Notes: generated by a model from the sequence alone, not told the origin. Positions 46,251-55,510 are shown, counted from the first letter of the stretch. The stretch is 64,000 nt of DNA from Nostoc sp. T09 (GCF_002154695.1 NZ_MTAV01000032.1:1-64000), one strand, 5' to 3'. Numbers and translations: made by a program.

Positions 46251-48296
46251 TTATGAACATCGTGGTTTTACTTTCGTCGACATATTGCCGTTGAAATTAC
46301 CTCGAATAGTACTATTTGTTAAAGCATCTGCTTTCAGATTTCTCTCTAAATCTTCAGCTTTATATCCAGCCACTATTTGTTTGAGCAACAACCGAATAGA
46401 ATGCACGTCATTGTTGGTTGCTGCTTGACACAAAGCCTCCACAGTAATTCCCAGATTTTCGGAAATTATTCCACTGGCATTTTTCACAACTAATAATTTT
46501 TTGTGTTCAGTCGGTTCGTATTCTTCTCCTTCAATAAACAGTTCCTCAAATAACTTCTCACCCGGCCGTAAACCTGTGAATACAATGGCAATGTCTTTGT
46601 GTACTTCATATCCAGAAAGGCGAATTAATTCTTTGGCTAAGTCAACAATTTTCACCGGCTGTCCCATATTCAGCATTAACACTTCACCAGCACGACCAAG
46701 CACCGCTGCTTGCAAAACAAGTTGTACTGCTTCCGGTATGGTCATGAAATAACGACAGATATCAGGGTGGGTAACTGTTATCGGCCCACCTGCGGCAATT
46801 TGTTTTTTGAAAGTGGGAACAACGCTTCCGCGACTGCCTAAAACATTGCCAAAACGCACGGCTACATAAAGCTTCCCACTTTCTCTTGCAGCTTGCAAAA
46901 CTAACATTTCAGCAACTCTTTTACTAGCCCCCATGACATTGGTAGGGTTAACTGCCTTGTCTGTAGATATCATCACGAAATGTTTGATATCGTATTGCTT
47001 TGCCAGTTCCAGCAAATTTTTTGTCCCTAATACATTGTTAGTGATTGCTTCTGCTGGATTTAATTCCATTAGAGGGACATGCTTATGAGCTGCGGCATGA
47101 AAAATCACATCGGGTTTGAATCGCTCAAAAGCATTTTCTAATCTAGACCGAAAGCGAATATCAGCAATGAAGGCGGAAATACGTGGGCTATTGAATTGTA
47201 CTTGGCTATCGTATTTGAGTACTTGGACAAGTTGTTCTAATTCCTGTTGGATATTGAAGACAGAATTTTCTCCATGTCCTATGAGTATCATTTCGGCAGG
47301 GCGATAGTTAAAAATTTGACGGCAAAGTTCGCTACCAATTGAACCACCTGCACCGGTAATGATGACTTTCTTCCCTGCAATAAATTGGGCAACTCTTTCA
47401 ATATCTGTCTGCACAGATTCACGTCTGAGCAAGTCCTCAATACGGACATCGCGAATGCTATCTACTCTTACACGACCATTGAGGATTTCATGTATACCAG
47501 GTAAAGTGCAGGTGTGAACTCCAGTGGCTTTGCAAATATCGACAATTTCCCTAATCACTCGTCCTGCAACTGTCGGCATCGCAATGATCACTTTTTGGAT
47601 CTGGAGAGATTGTACAACCTCAGGAATTTGGAAGCGATCGCCTACAACAGGAATCCCCCGAATGTGTACGTTCAATTTTTGAAGATCGTCGTCAATATAG
47701 GCTACAGGATAAAACCCTAGTTGAGGATTTCTTTGCATCTCTTGTACAAGAGAAACCCCTGCACTACCAGCACCAACTACCAACACCCGCTCGTTTTTGA
47801 AAAAAAATGCTTGTTTTTGGCTAGTTCTTTCTAGAGCTCGAACGCTGAAACGGAGTCCACCAATAAAAATAAAGGAAAGCAATCCGTCAATAAATGGTAG
47901 CGATTGTGGCAGTTTCTCTCTAGCCAAATGCGGTATATATTGAAGCACGTCAAACAAAAGGCTTTGGATGACTACCGCAGCCAACATTAGCATTGCTATA
48001 TACGTTAGTTCCTCAATACTGGCATAGCGCCAGTAACGTCTATAAAAACCAAGGCTCCAAAATAAAATTAGCTTGACTGCTAAAAAAAGTGTTGTTACAG
48101 TTCCTAGCTCTTTTATGTATGCGTTTAAAGAAAAATCGCCGTCTAAACGAATAATCAGAGCTAATAATGGTGTGATGGCAAATAAACCTATATCACACAC
48201 AAACAAATGTTTATTTCTCAGATGTAGCAATCCACACAGAAAAGTATTAGCAACTTTCTGCACTGCTGCGTAAAAAGTCAGGAGTAGGTAGTTCAT
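46251..48296 (-). CDS. Membrane nucleotide-sugar 4,6-dehydratase (WbpM/CapD/PglF type)
   Basis: The 681-residue protein has four N-terminal membrane helices, a first Rossmann-like domain (VLVVGAGSAGVSLVQEM), and the catalytic SDR domain with ITGAGGSIGSELCRQI (about 314), FHAAAHKHVPLME, ISTDKAVNPTNVMGASKRVAE (the Ser-Met-Lys arrangement of WbpM) and RFGNVLGSRGSVVPTF. It converts UDP-GlcNAc or a relative to a 4-keto-6-deoxy sugar, the usual substrate for DegT aminotransferases found downstream. It is the first gene of the cluster. Confidence 0.94.
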   Translation of the reverse strand: MNYLLLTFYAAVQKVANTFLCGLLHLRNKHLFVCDIGLFAITPLLALIIRLDGDFSLNAYIKELGTVTTLFLAVKLILFWSLGFYRRYWRYASIEELTYIAMLMLAAVVIQSLLFDVLQYIPHLAREKLPQSLPFIDGLLSFIFIGGLRFSVRALERTSQKQAFFFKNERVLVVGAGSAGVSLVQEMQRNPQLGFYPVAYIDDDLQKLNVHIRGIPVVGDRFQIPEVVQSLQIQKVIIAMPTVAGRVIREIVDICKATGVHTCTLPGIHEILNGRVRVDSIRDVRIEDLLRRESVQTDIERVAQFIAGKKVIITGAGGSIGSELCRQIFNYRPAEMILIGHGENSVFNIQQELEQLVQVLKYDSQVQFNSPRISAFIADIRFRSRLENAFERFKPDVIFHAAAHKHVPLMELNPAEAITNNVLGTKNLLELAKQYDIKHFVMISTDKAVNPTNVMGASKRVAEMLVLQAARESGKLYVAVRFGNVLGSRGSVVPTFKKQIAAGGPITVTHPDICRYFMTIPEAVQLVLQAAVLGRAGEVLMLNMGQPVKIVDLAKELIRLSGYEVHKDIAIVFTGLRPGEKLFEELFIEGEEYEPTEHKKLLVVKNASGIISENLGITVEALCQAATNNDVHSIRLLLKQIVAGYKAEDLERNLKADALTNSTIRGNFNGNMSTKVKPRCS

Positions 48297-48301
48297 GCTC
48301 G

Positions 48302-48360
48302 TAAAGCTTTTAAACCCTGCTAACTTGCTTATATTTGTTGATAAAGCTTTAAAGCTTTAT
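48302..48360. promoter_or_regulatory. Palindromic AAAGCTTT boxes upstream of the polysaccharide cluster
   Basis: Just upstream of the dehydratase start lie TAAAGCTTTTA (48302-48312) and the perfect 20-bp palindrome ATAAAGCTTTAAAGCTTTAT (48341-48360), which is two fused AAAGCTTT boxes. Another CTAAAGCTTTAG lies at 49367-49378. They could bind a regulator of the cluster or form a hairpin in the leader. The regulator is unknown. Confidence 0.45.
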
Positions 48361-49698
48361 TTATACAAGCAGTGGAAAAATTGTATTTGTAATAGACATA
48401 AAAAGCCTTGCCCTGGAAGGTTTTACCCAAATAGTTCTAGATTTTTACTAATACATTAGGTATTAAATACTGACCTTTGTCTGCTAAAGGAATTCAATAA
48501 TATTGTGATATTAATGACAGCAAAGGATGGATTATAATCATCGCCAAAATAATTGCGATTACAATCTTTTTATAGCAGGAATCAATAATTTATAATTATT
48601 TTTCCTACTGACTGATGTAGTGAGACAACAAAGACAAGCTTATAGATAGTTGATATAAGCTAGTTTTAATTGCTCATGATAACTACATAATTTTGTTCAA
48701 AGTATGGATGTGGATATTGAACCTACTTATCCGGTGCATCCTAAATTTGGAAGAAACATATGACGAAATTTATTTCGCCGTTAAAATAAATTAAACAACT
48801 GAGTACGTCTAAAGCAAACTTATTTTCAGCCTATGTTAACAGGCTATTCTGTGGAAAGCCTTTTTGCATCTATGTTTTTTGCAGTATTGACTTCCATTCG
48901 TAAGGAAATTTTCCAAATCGAGGCACACCTTGTTTATCGCTGCTTACATTTAAACTTTAGTTGCCTATTATTTATGATTGCGTTAGGTATGTAAGTTGCC
49001 CTAACCTTCTGAGTTACTTACGCGATAAACAATGAAATGTCAAACTAGTTTGTTCTAACTTAGTCTATGAAAGCTTAGCTTCCATTTCTTAGTTTTACTT
49101 GCCAGACTAGTAACTATCCTCCTACAGATAGATAACATTGAGAGCACAGAAATAAAACTGTTTTTATTTCCCTAAAATTATTATCACTTTATTTCACTGA
49201 ATGTATATATCAGTTTATAAAATGCAATATCTGGCAATTTTACGCTTGTATTTAATCTTCTATCACCTTTTGCTGGGCTAATTTATATAGATTTGATGAA
49301 CTGCTCTACTTGGGATCGGTAAATATATATAGATTTTATAAAGCGCAGCATTTGGCAGGATTGTACTAAAGCTTTAGCTTTTTGCATCAAGCATAAATCA
49401 AGCTACTTGATAGCTAATATAAGCTTCTATGAGAGCATTCTTTTTTTAAATAGAAAATTAAACATCTTGCTTATTATTGATATCAAGCTCAGTAAAATAT
49501 ACTTCTAGAAGTGGTTGACAATTTAAGAAATTTTGTAATTATTTAAAAGTCAAGATGTGGAAGCCGGAAGTGTTGACAAAGCTGTCATATTGATGAGAAT
49601 GTGCGTTGTCGCATCTTACCACAGGCAGATTAAAAAAGCGATCACAGAAAATTTGCAAGGTTTGTTGAGTAGCTCAGTCCTCTATGTTTCAAATCAGA
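48361..49698. other. Long AT-rich intergenic region upstream of the polysaccharide cluster
   Basis: No supported gene in about 1.3 kb. It contains an imperfect direct repeat of about 40 bp (49204-49245 and 49324-49366, both with TATATAT, TTTATAAA and TGGCA). Leader or promoter sequences for the 48296 gene are expected here. I recognise no RNA gene or riboswitch. Confidence 0.45.
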
Positions 49699-49853
49699 TA
49701 TAGGAATCCGGTTTAATTGTTGAAAAAATTACGTACACTTTAATCTTAAGTGTAGGGTGGGCATTGCCCAACGCCACTTGCTTTAAGCCGGGAAACCCGT
49801 CCAACGCAGTGGCTCCCCTACGTGTATTTCAGAAATCAAATATGAGTCCTATA
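49699..49853. repeat. MITE-like element, copy 2
   Basis: Ends TATAGGAATCCGGTTTAATT and AATCAAATATGAGTCCTATA are imperfect inverted repeats matching those of the copy at 14853-14994. The right part reads CCTACGTGTATTTCAGAAATC, against CCTACGTAAATAATTTCAG in copy 1. The 155-bp interior holds GTAGGGTGGGCATTGCCCAA and CCGGGAAACCCG palindromes and would fold into a long hairpin. No coding capacity. Confidence 0.7.
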
Positions 49854-50151
49854 CAGTTGAGATAAGCTTTTTTTCTTTTCTCTCACCGCAATAGATAAAC
49901 TTGCTTAACTGAGCTAACTCTCCTGCTACAATGTTTACCACGTTATACCTTGTAGTTAACTTGAAGAGAATTGGTGTTAACTATGGATGCAAAGCAGCTT
50001 GGAATGAAGCATTGCTTTCAGGTAACTTATGCTTAACTCTGGAATTTTTACTTACGGTATCACTCATATATATGATAGGGAGAGTCCGGTTTTCGACCTT
50101 TCCCTCTTTATCTAGGTTTAGCAACAAGTTTATTAATTACAAAATATTGAG
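49854..50151. other. Intergenic, no convincing gene
   Basis: A 74-codon plus-strand frame at 49931-50155 (MFTTLYLVVNLKRIGVNYGC...) ends against the SucD-like gene. It has one hydrophobic stretch and no recognisable family. I do not count it as a gene. Confidence 0.35.
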
Positions 50152-51033
50152 TTAATTAATTCCCTTTCGTACCAATTCTGGAATTTGAGAAGGACGTTCG
50201 GCTACTGGAACTTGCGCTTCTTGGAAAGCAGCTAATTTATGTTGTGCTGTACCAAAGTTAGGATCGCGTCCGATAATCGTTGCTAAAGTACCCGTTTGAC
50301 GCCAATGTTTTCCTGGTGGCGCTTGTCTACCTGCAATGTAGGCAATTACTGGTTTATCAATTGCTTCAGCTATGTAGCGCGCCGCAGCTTCTTCACTACC
50401 ACCACCAGGTTGACCTACTAAGACGATCGCTTGTGTAGTTTCATCTTCATCGAGAATTTGCAACCATTGCAGAAATGACGATCCAACGATCGCATCACTG
50501 CCAATACTGACACTAATCGACTGTCCTAAACCAGCTTTGGTTAATTCCCAAGCAACTTCGTAGGTGAGTGTGCTACTGCGACTGACAATTCCTACTGAAC
50601 CAGGGGTATAAAATTCACTAGGGTGGGTGCCTAAGAGAATTTTGCCAGGTACAATGATTCCCGGACTGTTGGGCCCCACCACTAGGGTTTCAACGGACTC
50701 GGCTTTACGCAGTAATTGCACCATGTCCAAAGGAGGTACACCAGCAGAGATGATAATAATCTGGCGAATATTAGAGGCGATCGCTTCCAATGCTGCATCT
50801 AGTACATGGTAAGGGTTGACACAAATAATTGTCGTGTCAATTGGCCCAAATTGTCTTACTACCTCCTCAACCAGATCGAATACTGGAAGATCATATAGTT
50901 GTTGTCCACCAAATCCGGGATTTACACCAGCAACCAAATTAGTACCATAAGCTTTCATTTGGGTAATATGAGTTCCTGAGATAAATTCACTGAACCCTTG
51001 GATTAACACTTTACTGTCTGGCGTTAAGTTCAT
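50152..51033 (-). CDS. SucD-like CoA-binding protein (succinyl-CoA ligase alpha homologue, catalytic residues replaced)
   Basis: The 293 residues align along the whole length of succinyl-CoA synthetase alpha: VLIQGFSEFISGTHITQMKA, YGTNLVAGVNPGFGGQ, VGPNSPGIIVPGKILLG, GIVSRSSTLTYEVAWEL and YIAGRQAPPGKHW. The position of the phosphorylated histidine (E. coli H246, GHAGA) is Gln here (Q246 in RQTGT). The partner glutamate (E. coli E208, GEIGG) is also Gln (Q208 in GQPGG). The CoA-binding features remain. It lies downstream of a SucC-like gene on the same strand, 345 bases away. It may be inactive as a ligase, have another reaction or be regulatory. Confidence 0.85.
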   Translation of the reverse strand: MNLTPDSKVLIQGFSEFISGTHITQMKAYGTNLVAGVNPGFGGQQLYDLPVFDLVEEVVRQFGPIDTTIICVNPYHVLDAALEAIASNIRQIIIISAGVPPLDMVQLLRKAESVETLVVGPNSPGIIVPGKILLGTHPSEFYTPGSVGIVSRSSTLTYEVAWELTKAGLGQSISVSIGSDAIVGSSFLQWLQILDEDETTQAIVLVGQPGGGSEEAAARYIAEAIDKPVIAYIAGRQAPPGKHWRQTGTLATIIGRDPNFGTAQHKLAAFQEAQVPVAERPSQIPELVRKGIN

Positions 51034-51378
51034 AAAAAATTACGGTAAATTTGACATCCCAGCACCAGAAGTTACAGGGAAGAGATTGACACATAAATGG
51101 TGTCACATAATGCCATTTTGACTATAATTCACAACTATTGTCTTTAAAAACTGATTAAATCTAGCTCATCCTGAGAGGATGTTGAATAAGTATTACATAA
51201 CACATCAACTTATTGATGCTATCCCGGAATTACTTAATGAATTGGAGGAATGTATGTCTCTTTTTCAGACAAGGCTAAGACGGGGATCTATAAAGTTAAT
51301 ATGTTTAGACAAATACTTTTTAAACATCCTATTTGCTGTATTCATTGCAGCTATTTTTACATTCAGGGTGAACTGTTA
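51034..51378. other. Intergenic gap between the SucC-like and SucD-like genes
   Basis: A 70-codon plus-strand frame (51179-51391) has a hydrophobic C-terminal half but overlaps the SucC-like gene end and is not recognised. The 345-base gap is unusual for a sucCD pair, which is normally close-spaced. I see no clear terminator or hairpin. Confidence 0.35.
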
Positions 51379-52605
51379 TTACCTTTTATAAGCAGTTGAT
51401 TTGGCAAGACGGACTGATTCCGCCACCGCCTCATCTAAATTTTCTACTAATATCAGCGTATCGCCTTGGGTCGGAAGCGTAGCTAAATATTTTCTAGCTG
51501 TATTAAACTCAGAACCTGCAAGCCGAACAACCAAGCGGGGAAAACTGCTTTCACGCCGATGTTTGCTGCCATTAGTACGTACAGCTTGTGATTTAACGTC
51601 ACTTTTATCTTGTTGCAGAAATTTGCTCAGGATTTCAGCAAATTCGGCACATTCAGGAATGCTACCTAGGAGGTTCACTAATATTACTTGAATACTTTTG
51701 TCAGCAGCCAGAATTTTTAAACTCGTATCTAGGCGATCGCAGAATGTAGTCTCAGAAGTGTCACTCAAGAAAGCATGGCGCAGATTTAAGCAAAGACCAG
51801 GCTTACCACCACCATTGACAACTAAATCTAAAGTTGCCAATACCGAACCAGTACCATTACCGAGAATACCGATTTTACCGTGCATTTCTAAGCCATCCCA
51901 TTTAGACAAATGGCCGTTTGTTTCACTATGACTATGAGTCTTGACTAGTTTTGCTGCCATTTCGGCGATTTCTAAATGACGTCCAATTGCCCGTTCATTA
52001 ACCCTAACTTTACCATTGAGGGCCATCACTTGACCGGAGGCATTAACTGCAAGCGGATTAATTTCTACTAAGTCTAAGTCTTTTTGGATAAACAGCTGAT
52101 ACATCTTCTCGATAACATTGCTAATCGATTGCATCAGCACACCCTCTAAACCCAGTTTTAAAGCCAGCCGTCGGGCATAAAATGGAGAAAATTCCTGTTC
52201 CACAACAACATACTGCATTTTTTCTCCTGCCGATTCCCAATCAATATCTGCTTCCTTGCAACCTAAAAGTACTGGTCGGCAGACAGCGGTATCTAAAACC
52301 ACTGCTAAATATAATTCCTGCTTGGCATCATATTTTGATTCTGCCAGTAAAACTTCAGGTAACTCGCCCCAAATCGGCAAATTGAAGATCATTTGCGCGG
52401 AGGCGATCGCATCGATTGTTGTTTCGACAATCCTAACCCCACCAGCTTTTGCCCGTTCCGCTGCATGTACTTGAGATTTCAGTACAACTGGGTAGCGAAT
52501 TTTTAACCGCTTCAAATCCGTGGGATGGTCAATTCGTTGGGAGGGCAATACAGGAATGCCTATTTCTCCAAACCATTCTTTAACTTGGTACTCCAATAAA
52601 TCCAT
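51379..52605 (-). CDS. SucC-like ATP-grasp protein (succinyl-CoA ligase beta homologue, divergent)
   Basis: The 408-residue protein follows the beta subunit plan: MDLLEYQVKEWFGEIGIPVL, YPVVLKSQVHAAERAKAGGVRIVE, LDLVEINPLAVNASG and GKIGILGNGTGSVLATLDLV. The ATP-loop HAGGRGKAGG of active enzymes reads HAAERAKAGG. The glycine-rich DVGGGA loop is replaced (CLNLRHAFL) and NIFGGI reads NLLGSI. The metal-binding EINP is kept. It is the partner of the SucD-like protein. A serine/lysine-rich insert lies at about 335-355. Loss of key loops suggests altered chemistry. Confidence 0.85.
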   Translation of the reverse strand: MDLLEYQVKEWFGEIGIPVLPSQRIDHPTDLKRLKIRYPVVLKSQVHAAERAKAGGVRIVETTIDAIASAQMIFNLPIWGELPEVLLAESKYDAKQELYLAVVLDTAVCRPVLLGCKEADIDWESAGEKMQYVVVEQEFSPFYARRLALKLGLEGVLMQSISNVIEKMYQLFIQKDLDLVEINPLAVNASGQVMALNGKVRVNERAIGRHLEIAEMAAKLVKTHSHSETNGHLSKWDGLEMHGKIGILGNGTGSVLATLDLVVNGGGKPGLCLNLRHAFLSDTSETTFCDRLDTSLKILAADKSIQVILVNLLGSIPECAEFAEILSKFLQQDKSDVKSQAVRTNGSKHRRESSFPRLVVRLAGSEFNTARKYLATLPTQGDTLILVENLDEAVAESVRLAKSTAYKR

Positions 52606-53401
52606 TGATCCGCACCTGGTAGTGACACTTACTTATAAAGTATTTCTTTGAATATTGTCTTCAATCTTTCGTAGCATCCTAATTAAACAATCCAGCTTTA
52701 GACATCTATCAAAATTTATTTTTCAACGATCAATTTTATCGAACTCAGTAAATCAGGTAAATTAAATGTTCCAGAAATAATTGGCTGCATTGCAACAAGA
52801 CGTTATTAATCTCCTCAGTAAATTTCCCAGGATGTCAAGAAAAGACCATACTTATAAAAAACCTCAGTAATGTAGATTTATTTTTCTACAATTCCTAGTG
52901 TAGAGTGTGAAGCGCGATCGCGTAACGCATCACTCTCAATTATTGGTAGGTTTGGCTGGCGATCGGGCATCTGGCAAAATTCAAATTTGCGATTTTAGCT
53001 ACATTCTTAACATAAATCTTATTTGGTTTATTTGGAGATAATTTTGTCACTACTGTACTGCAAATACTGAAGAGAAGGACAGTAGCGCTTATGCATTTTA
53101 CGGTAGATGTAAAGCAGTGAAAATGCCTAAAAATTTTATTATTCCCATTTTTTAGGTGTGATTTCTACTTTAAGCAGGTTTGTCAAATAAGACTTGTAGA
53201 AGTTATCAAGTTGAGAGACGTGAATAATCTCTGCTCTCTTTATTTTTGCTGAAAAGTCAGAATTTGTGTTAGAAAGTTGGTCAATCTGATTATCTGGCTT
53301 TGGTTGGTTAAACTGTGCATCTGCAATCAACAAACGAAAGTTCTACCTTTCCTACCCTCGAAGATAAGAAAAACAATATAGAAGAACAGCGGGAACGCTC
53401 T
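52606..53401. other. Intergenic, no confident gene
   Basis: About 800 AT-rich bases between divergent genes, with a HIP1-rich patch near 52915-52965. A minus-strand frame at 53139-53333 (64 codons, TTG start) has a plausible composition but no recognisable family and overlaps possible upstream starts of the next gene. Promoters of both neighbours should lie here. Confidence 0.4.
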
Positions 53402-55498
53402 ATGACAGTAGCAGTTCAGCAGGAAGACTTACAGCTGTTAACCAAAACTTTGCAGGAACTATTCCTTGCTGAAGTTCCATCTGGCGGAGTCTTCCAAGTG
53501 AAGTGTGCCGTCAATAATGACGGACTAATGATTCTAATTCAACATCCAATGGGTTTGACAGTTGACACCCAATTACTCTTTCAAGTACTTGAGGATACAA
53601 TCCGGTCGGTACCAACCCAAGGAGAGCAAAATGTGCAATGCTTTCTGAGAGTATTTGGTGAAAAACGTCCTTATACCAAGCGTTCCCTCTATATCAATCA
53701 GAGGGTAGAAATGGATGAAATTAATCTCTACCCTACTCTACAAGCAACTGCCTTGGAAGAGTCTACAGATAATTCCTCTAGTAATAGGTTAATCTTCCCG
53801 CCATTCTCTCTGCCCATTTCAGCAGCTTCATCGCTTGATGAGACTGATTCACCATCTGCACAGAGCATCCCAGCAGCTTCATCGTTTGATGAGACTGATT
53901 CACCATTTGCGCGCCCTTTCTCAGCCGCTTCATTCGATGAGGCTGATTCACCATTCGCACAGAGCACCCCAGAAGCCTCATCGTTTGATGAAGCTGATTC
54001 ACCATTCGCGCGTTCTTTCTCAGCAGCTTCATTCGATGAGACTGATTCACCATTCGCACAGAACGTCTCAGCAACTTCATTCATAGATGAGGCTGATTCA
54101 TCATTCGCGCGTCCTACCTCAGCTGCTTCATCAATCGATGAGACTGGGCACGAAGCACCATTCGATCCTTTTGCTGGCACACCAGATTTATTAATTTCTA
54201 AGCGAGCAAAACCAATCAAACCAATTTTGTTAGGTGCAGCTTGTGTAGGAATTGTCGTGTTAGCTGGCGGAGCTTACTTGCTGACTAGTCCTTGCGTAAT
54301 TTCGCAGTGTAAAGAAATACAAACTGCCGAGCAATTAAAAACGGAATCTAGACGATTAATGCGCCATGCCAAATCTGAAAAAGAATTAGCAGCGGTACAA
54401 CAGCAACTAGAAGCATCAAGCTCAGACTTAGAAAAGATTCCCTCTTGGTCTCCCCAATACCAAAAAGCTGAGGAACTACAAGCAAGTTTATCTGGGTCGT
54501 CAGAAAAAATCGCTCAGGTGGTAAAAGCTTTGCAAGCAGCATCCTTGGCGATGAGTAAAACTAAAACGCCCACTAATAGCCTAGAGGAATTGCAAGCTAG
54601 ACAGAAACTTTGGCGAAGGGCGATCGCACCATTAGAAGCGATCGGTTCCAATAGCGAATTGTACAATCTGGCGCAAGTGAAATTACTGAGTTATCGTGTC
54701 GGCTTGAAAACTGTTAATCAGCAATTGCTAGGGGCAGAAAAATGGTTGAAAAAACTCAACGCTGCTCAGGCTGTAGCTAATGCAGCCGTCCAGCAAGAGA
54801 CAATGATTCAATCCTTGCGTGACTTACAAAAGGTGCAGTCTACTTGGCAGGTGGCAGTTAATGCATTAAATATCATTCCCCAGACTAGCTCAGTATACCA
54901 ACAAGCACAAACACTCTTAGGAGAATATAAACCAAAACTAGCAGCAGCACGCGATCGCGCTACTAAAGAACAATTAGCTGCCAAAACTTACCAACAGGCT
55001 ATTAGCACAGCCAACCAAGCCAAGGCATTTGAGCAAAAGCAACAATGGCAGCCAGCCGTACTTCAATGGGAACGGGCTTTGCAGTCTGCTAAACAAATTT
55101 CTGATGATAGCTTTCAATATCGCCTGGCTCAAACTCTGATTGAACCCTACTCTGCTGCCCTGAAACAAGCACAAGCAAAGCTAGAAATGGCTAATAGTTT
55201 GCAACAAACCCGCACTGATCTAAATAAACTTTGTACTAATGGAATGCGGATTTGTAGTTTTACTATAGATAATCGCGGAATTACTGTGCAGTTAACCCGT
55301 GAATATGACCTAGCACGGCAAAGTACAAGTACTTCAGCTAATGCTAATCCTCCAAAATCAAATGTAATTGCTGATGGAAATCAACACTTGCAAATGTTAC
55401 AGCAAGCGCTGGGAGTAATTAGCGACAATGCTCAACTGTCTTTGTCTATTTATGATTCTCAAGGCAAACCAGTATATACGCGATCGCTGGAAGGGTAA
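53402..55498 (+). CDS. Repeat-containing single-pass membrane protein of unknown function
   Basis: I do not recognise the family. The N-terminal ~110 residues form a soluble domain (TVAVQQEDLQLLTKTLQELF, FLRVFGEKRPYTKRSLYINQ). A low-complexity region follows with seven tandem 16-18-residue units of the type AASSFDETDSPFAQS. One membrane helix comes next (PILLGAACVGIVVLAGGAYLL), then about 330 residues rich in Ala/Gln coiled coil, with LQARQKLWRRAIAPLEAIGS- and LRDLQKVQSTWQVAVNALN-like internal repeats. The C-terminus ends SIYDSQGKPVYTRSLEG. I chose ATG 53402; a GTG at 53315 would add 29 residues. Confidence 0.75.
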   Translation: MTVAVQQEDLQLLTKTLQELFLAEVPSGGVFQVKCAVNNDGLMILIQHPMGLTVDTQLLFQVLEDTIRSVPTQGEQNVQCFLRVFGEKRPYTKRSLYINQRVEMDEINLYPTLQATALEESTDNSSSNRLIFPPFSLPISAASSLDETDSPSAQSIPAASSFDETDSPFARPFSAASFDEADSPFAQSTPEASSFDEADSPFARSFSAASFDETDSPFAQNVSATSFIDEADSSFARPTSAASSIDETGHEAPFDPFAGTPDLLISKRAKPIKPILLGAACVGIVVLAGGAYLLTSPCVISQCKEIQTAEQLKTESRRLMRHAKSEKELAAVQQQLEASSSDLEKIPSWSPQYQKAEELQASLSGSSEKIAQVVKALQAASLAMSKTKTPTNSLEELQARQKLWRRAIAPLEAIGSNSELYNLAQVKLLSYRVGLKTVNQQLLGAEKWLKKLNAAQAVANAAVQQETMIQSLRDLQKVQSTWQVAVNALNIIPQTSSVYQQAQTLLGEYKPKLAAARDRATKEQLAAKTYQQAISTANQAKAFEQKQQWQPAVLQWERALQSAKQISDDSFQYRLAQTLIEPYSAALKQAQAKLEMANSLQQTRTDLNKLCTNGMRICSFTIDNRGITVQLTREYDLARQSTSTSANANPPKSNVIADGNQHLQMLQQALGVISDNAQLSLSIYDSQGKPVYTRSLEG
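53819..54150. repeat. Seven-unit tandem repeat within the coding region
   Basis: Units of 48-54 bp, each with TTCGATGARRCTGATTCACC and CATTYGCRC segments, alternate between short and long versions. They encode Ser/Ala/Asp-rich linkers. The regularity also leaves antisense frames open on the minus strand, which I regard as artefacts. Confidence 0.75.
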
Positions 55499-55510
55499 GC
55501 ATAGTAAACA

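Noticed and set aside
49931-50155. Plus-strand open frame of 74 codons
   Set aside because: No family, no clear ribosome-binding site, and it ends against the SucD-like gene.
51179-51391. Plus-strand open frame of 70 codons with a hydrophobic tail
   Set aside because: It overlaps the end of the SucC-like gene and shows no recognisable family.
53139-53333. Minus-strand open frame of 64 codons
   Set aside because: Composition is protein-like, but it starts at TTG, overlaps the upstream part of the next gene and matches nothing I recognise; left unannotated.
53728-54219. Minus-strand open frames opposite the tandem repeats
   Set aside because: They exist because the plus-strand repeat units lack stops in several frames; codon content mirrors the sense repeats.
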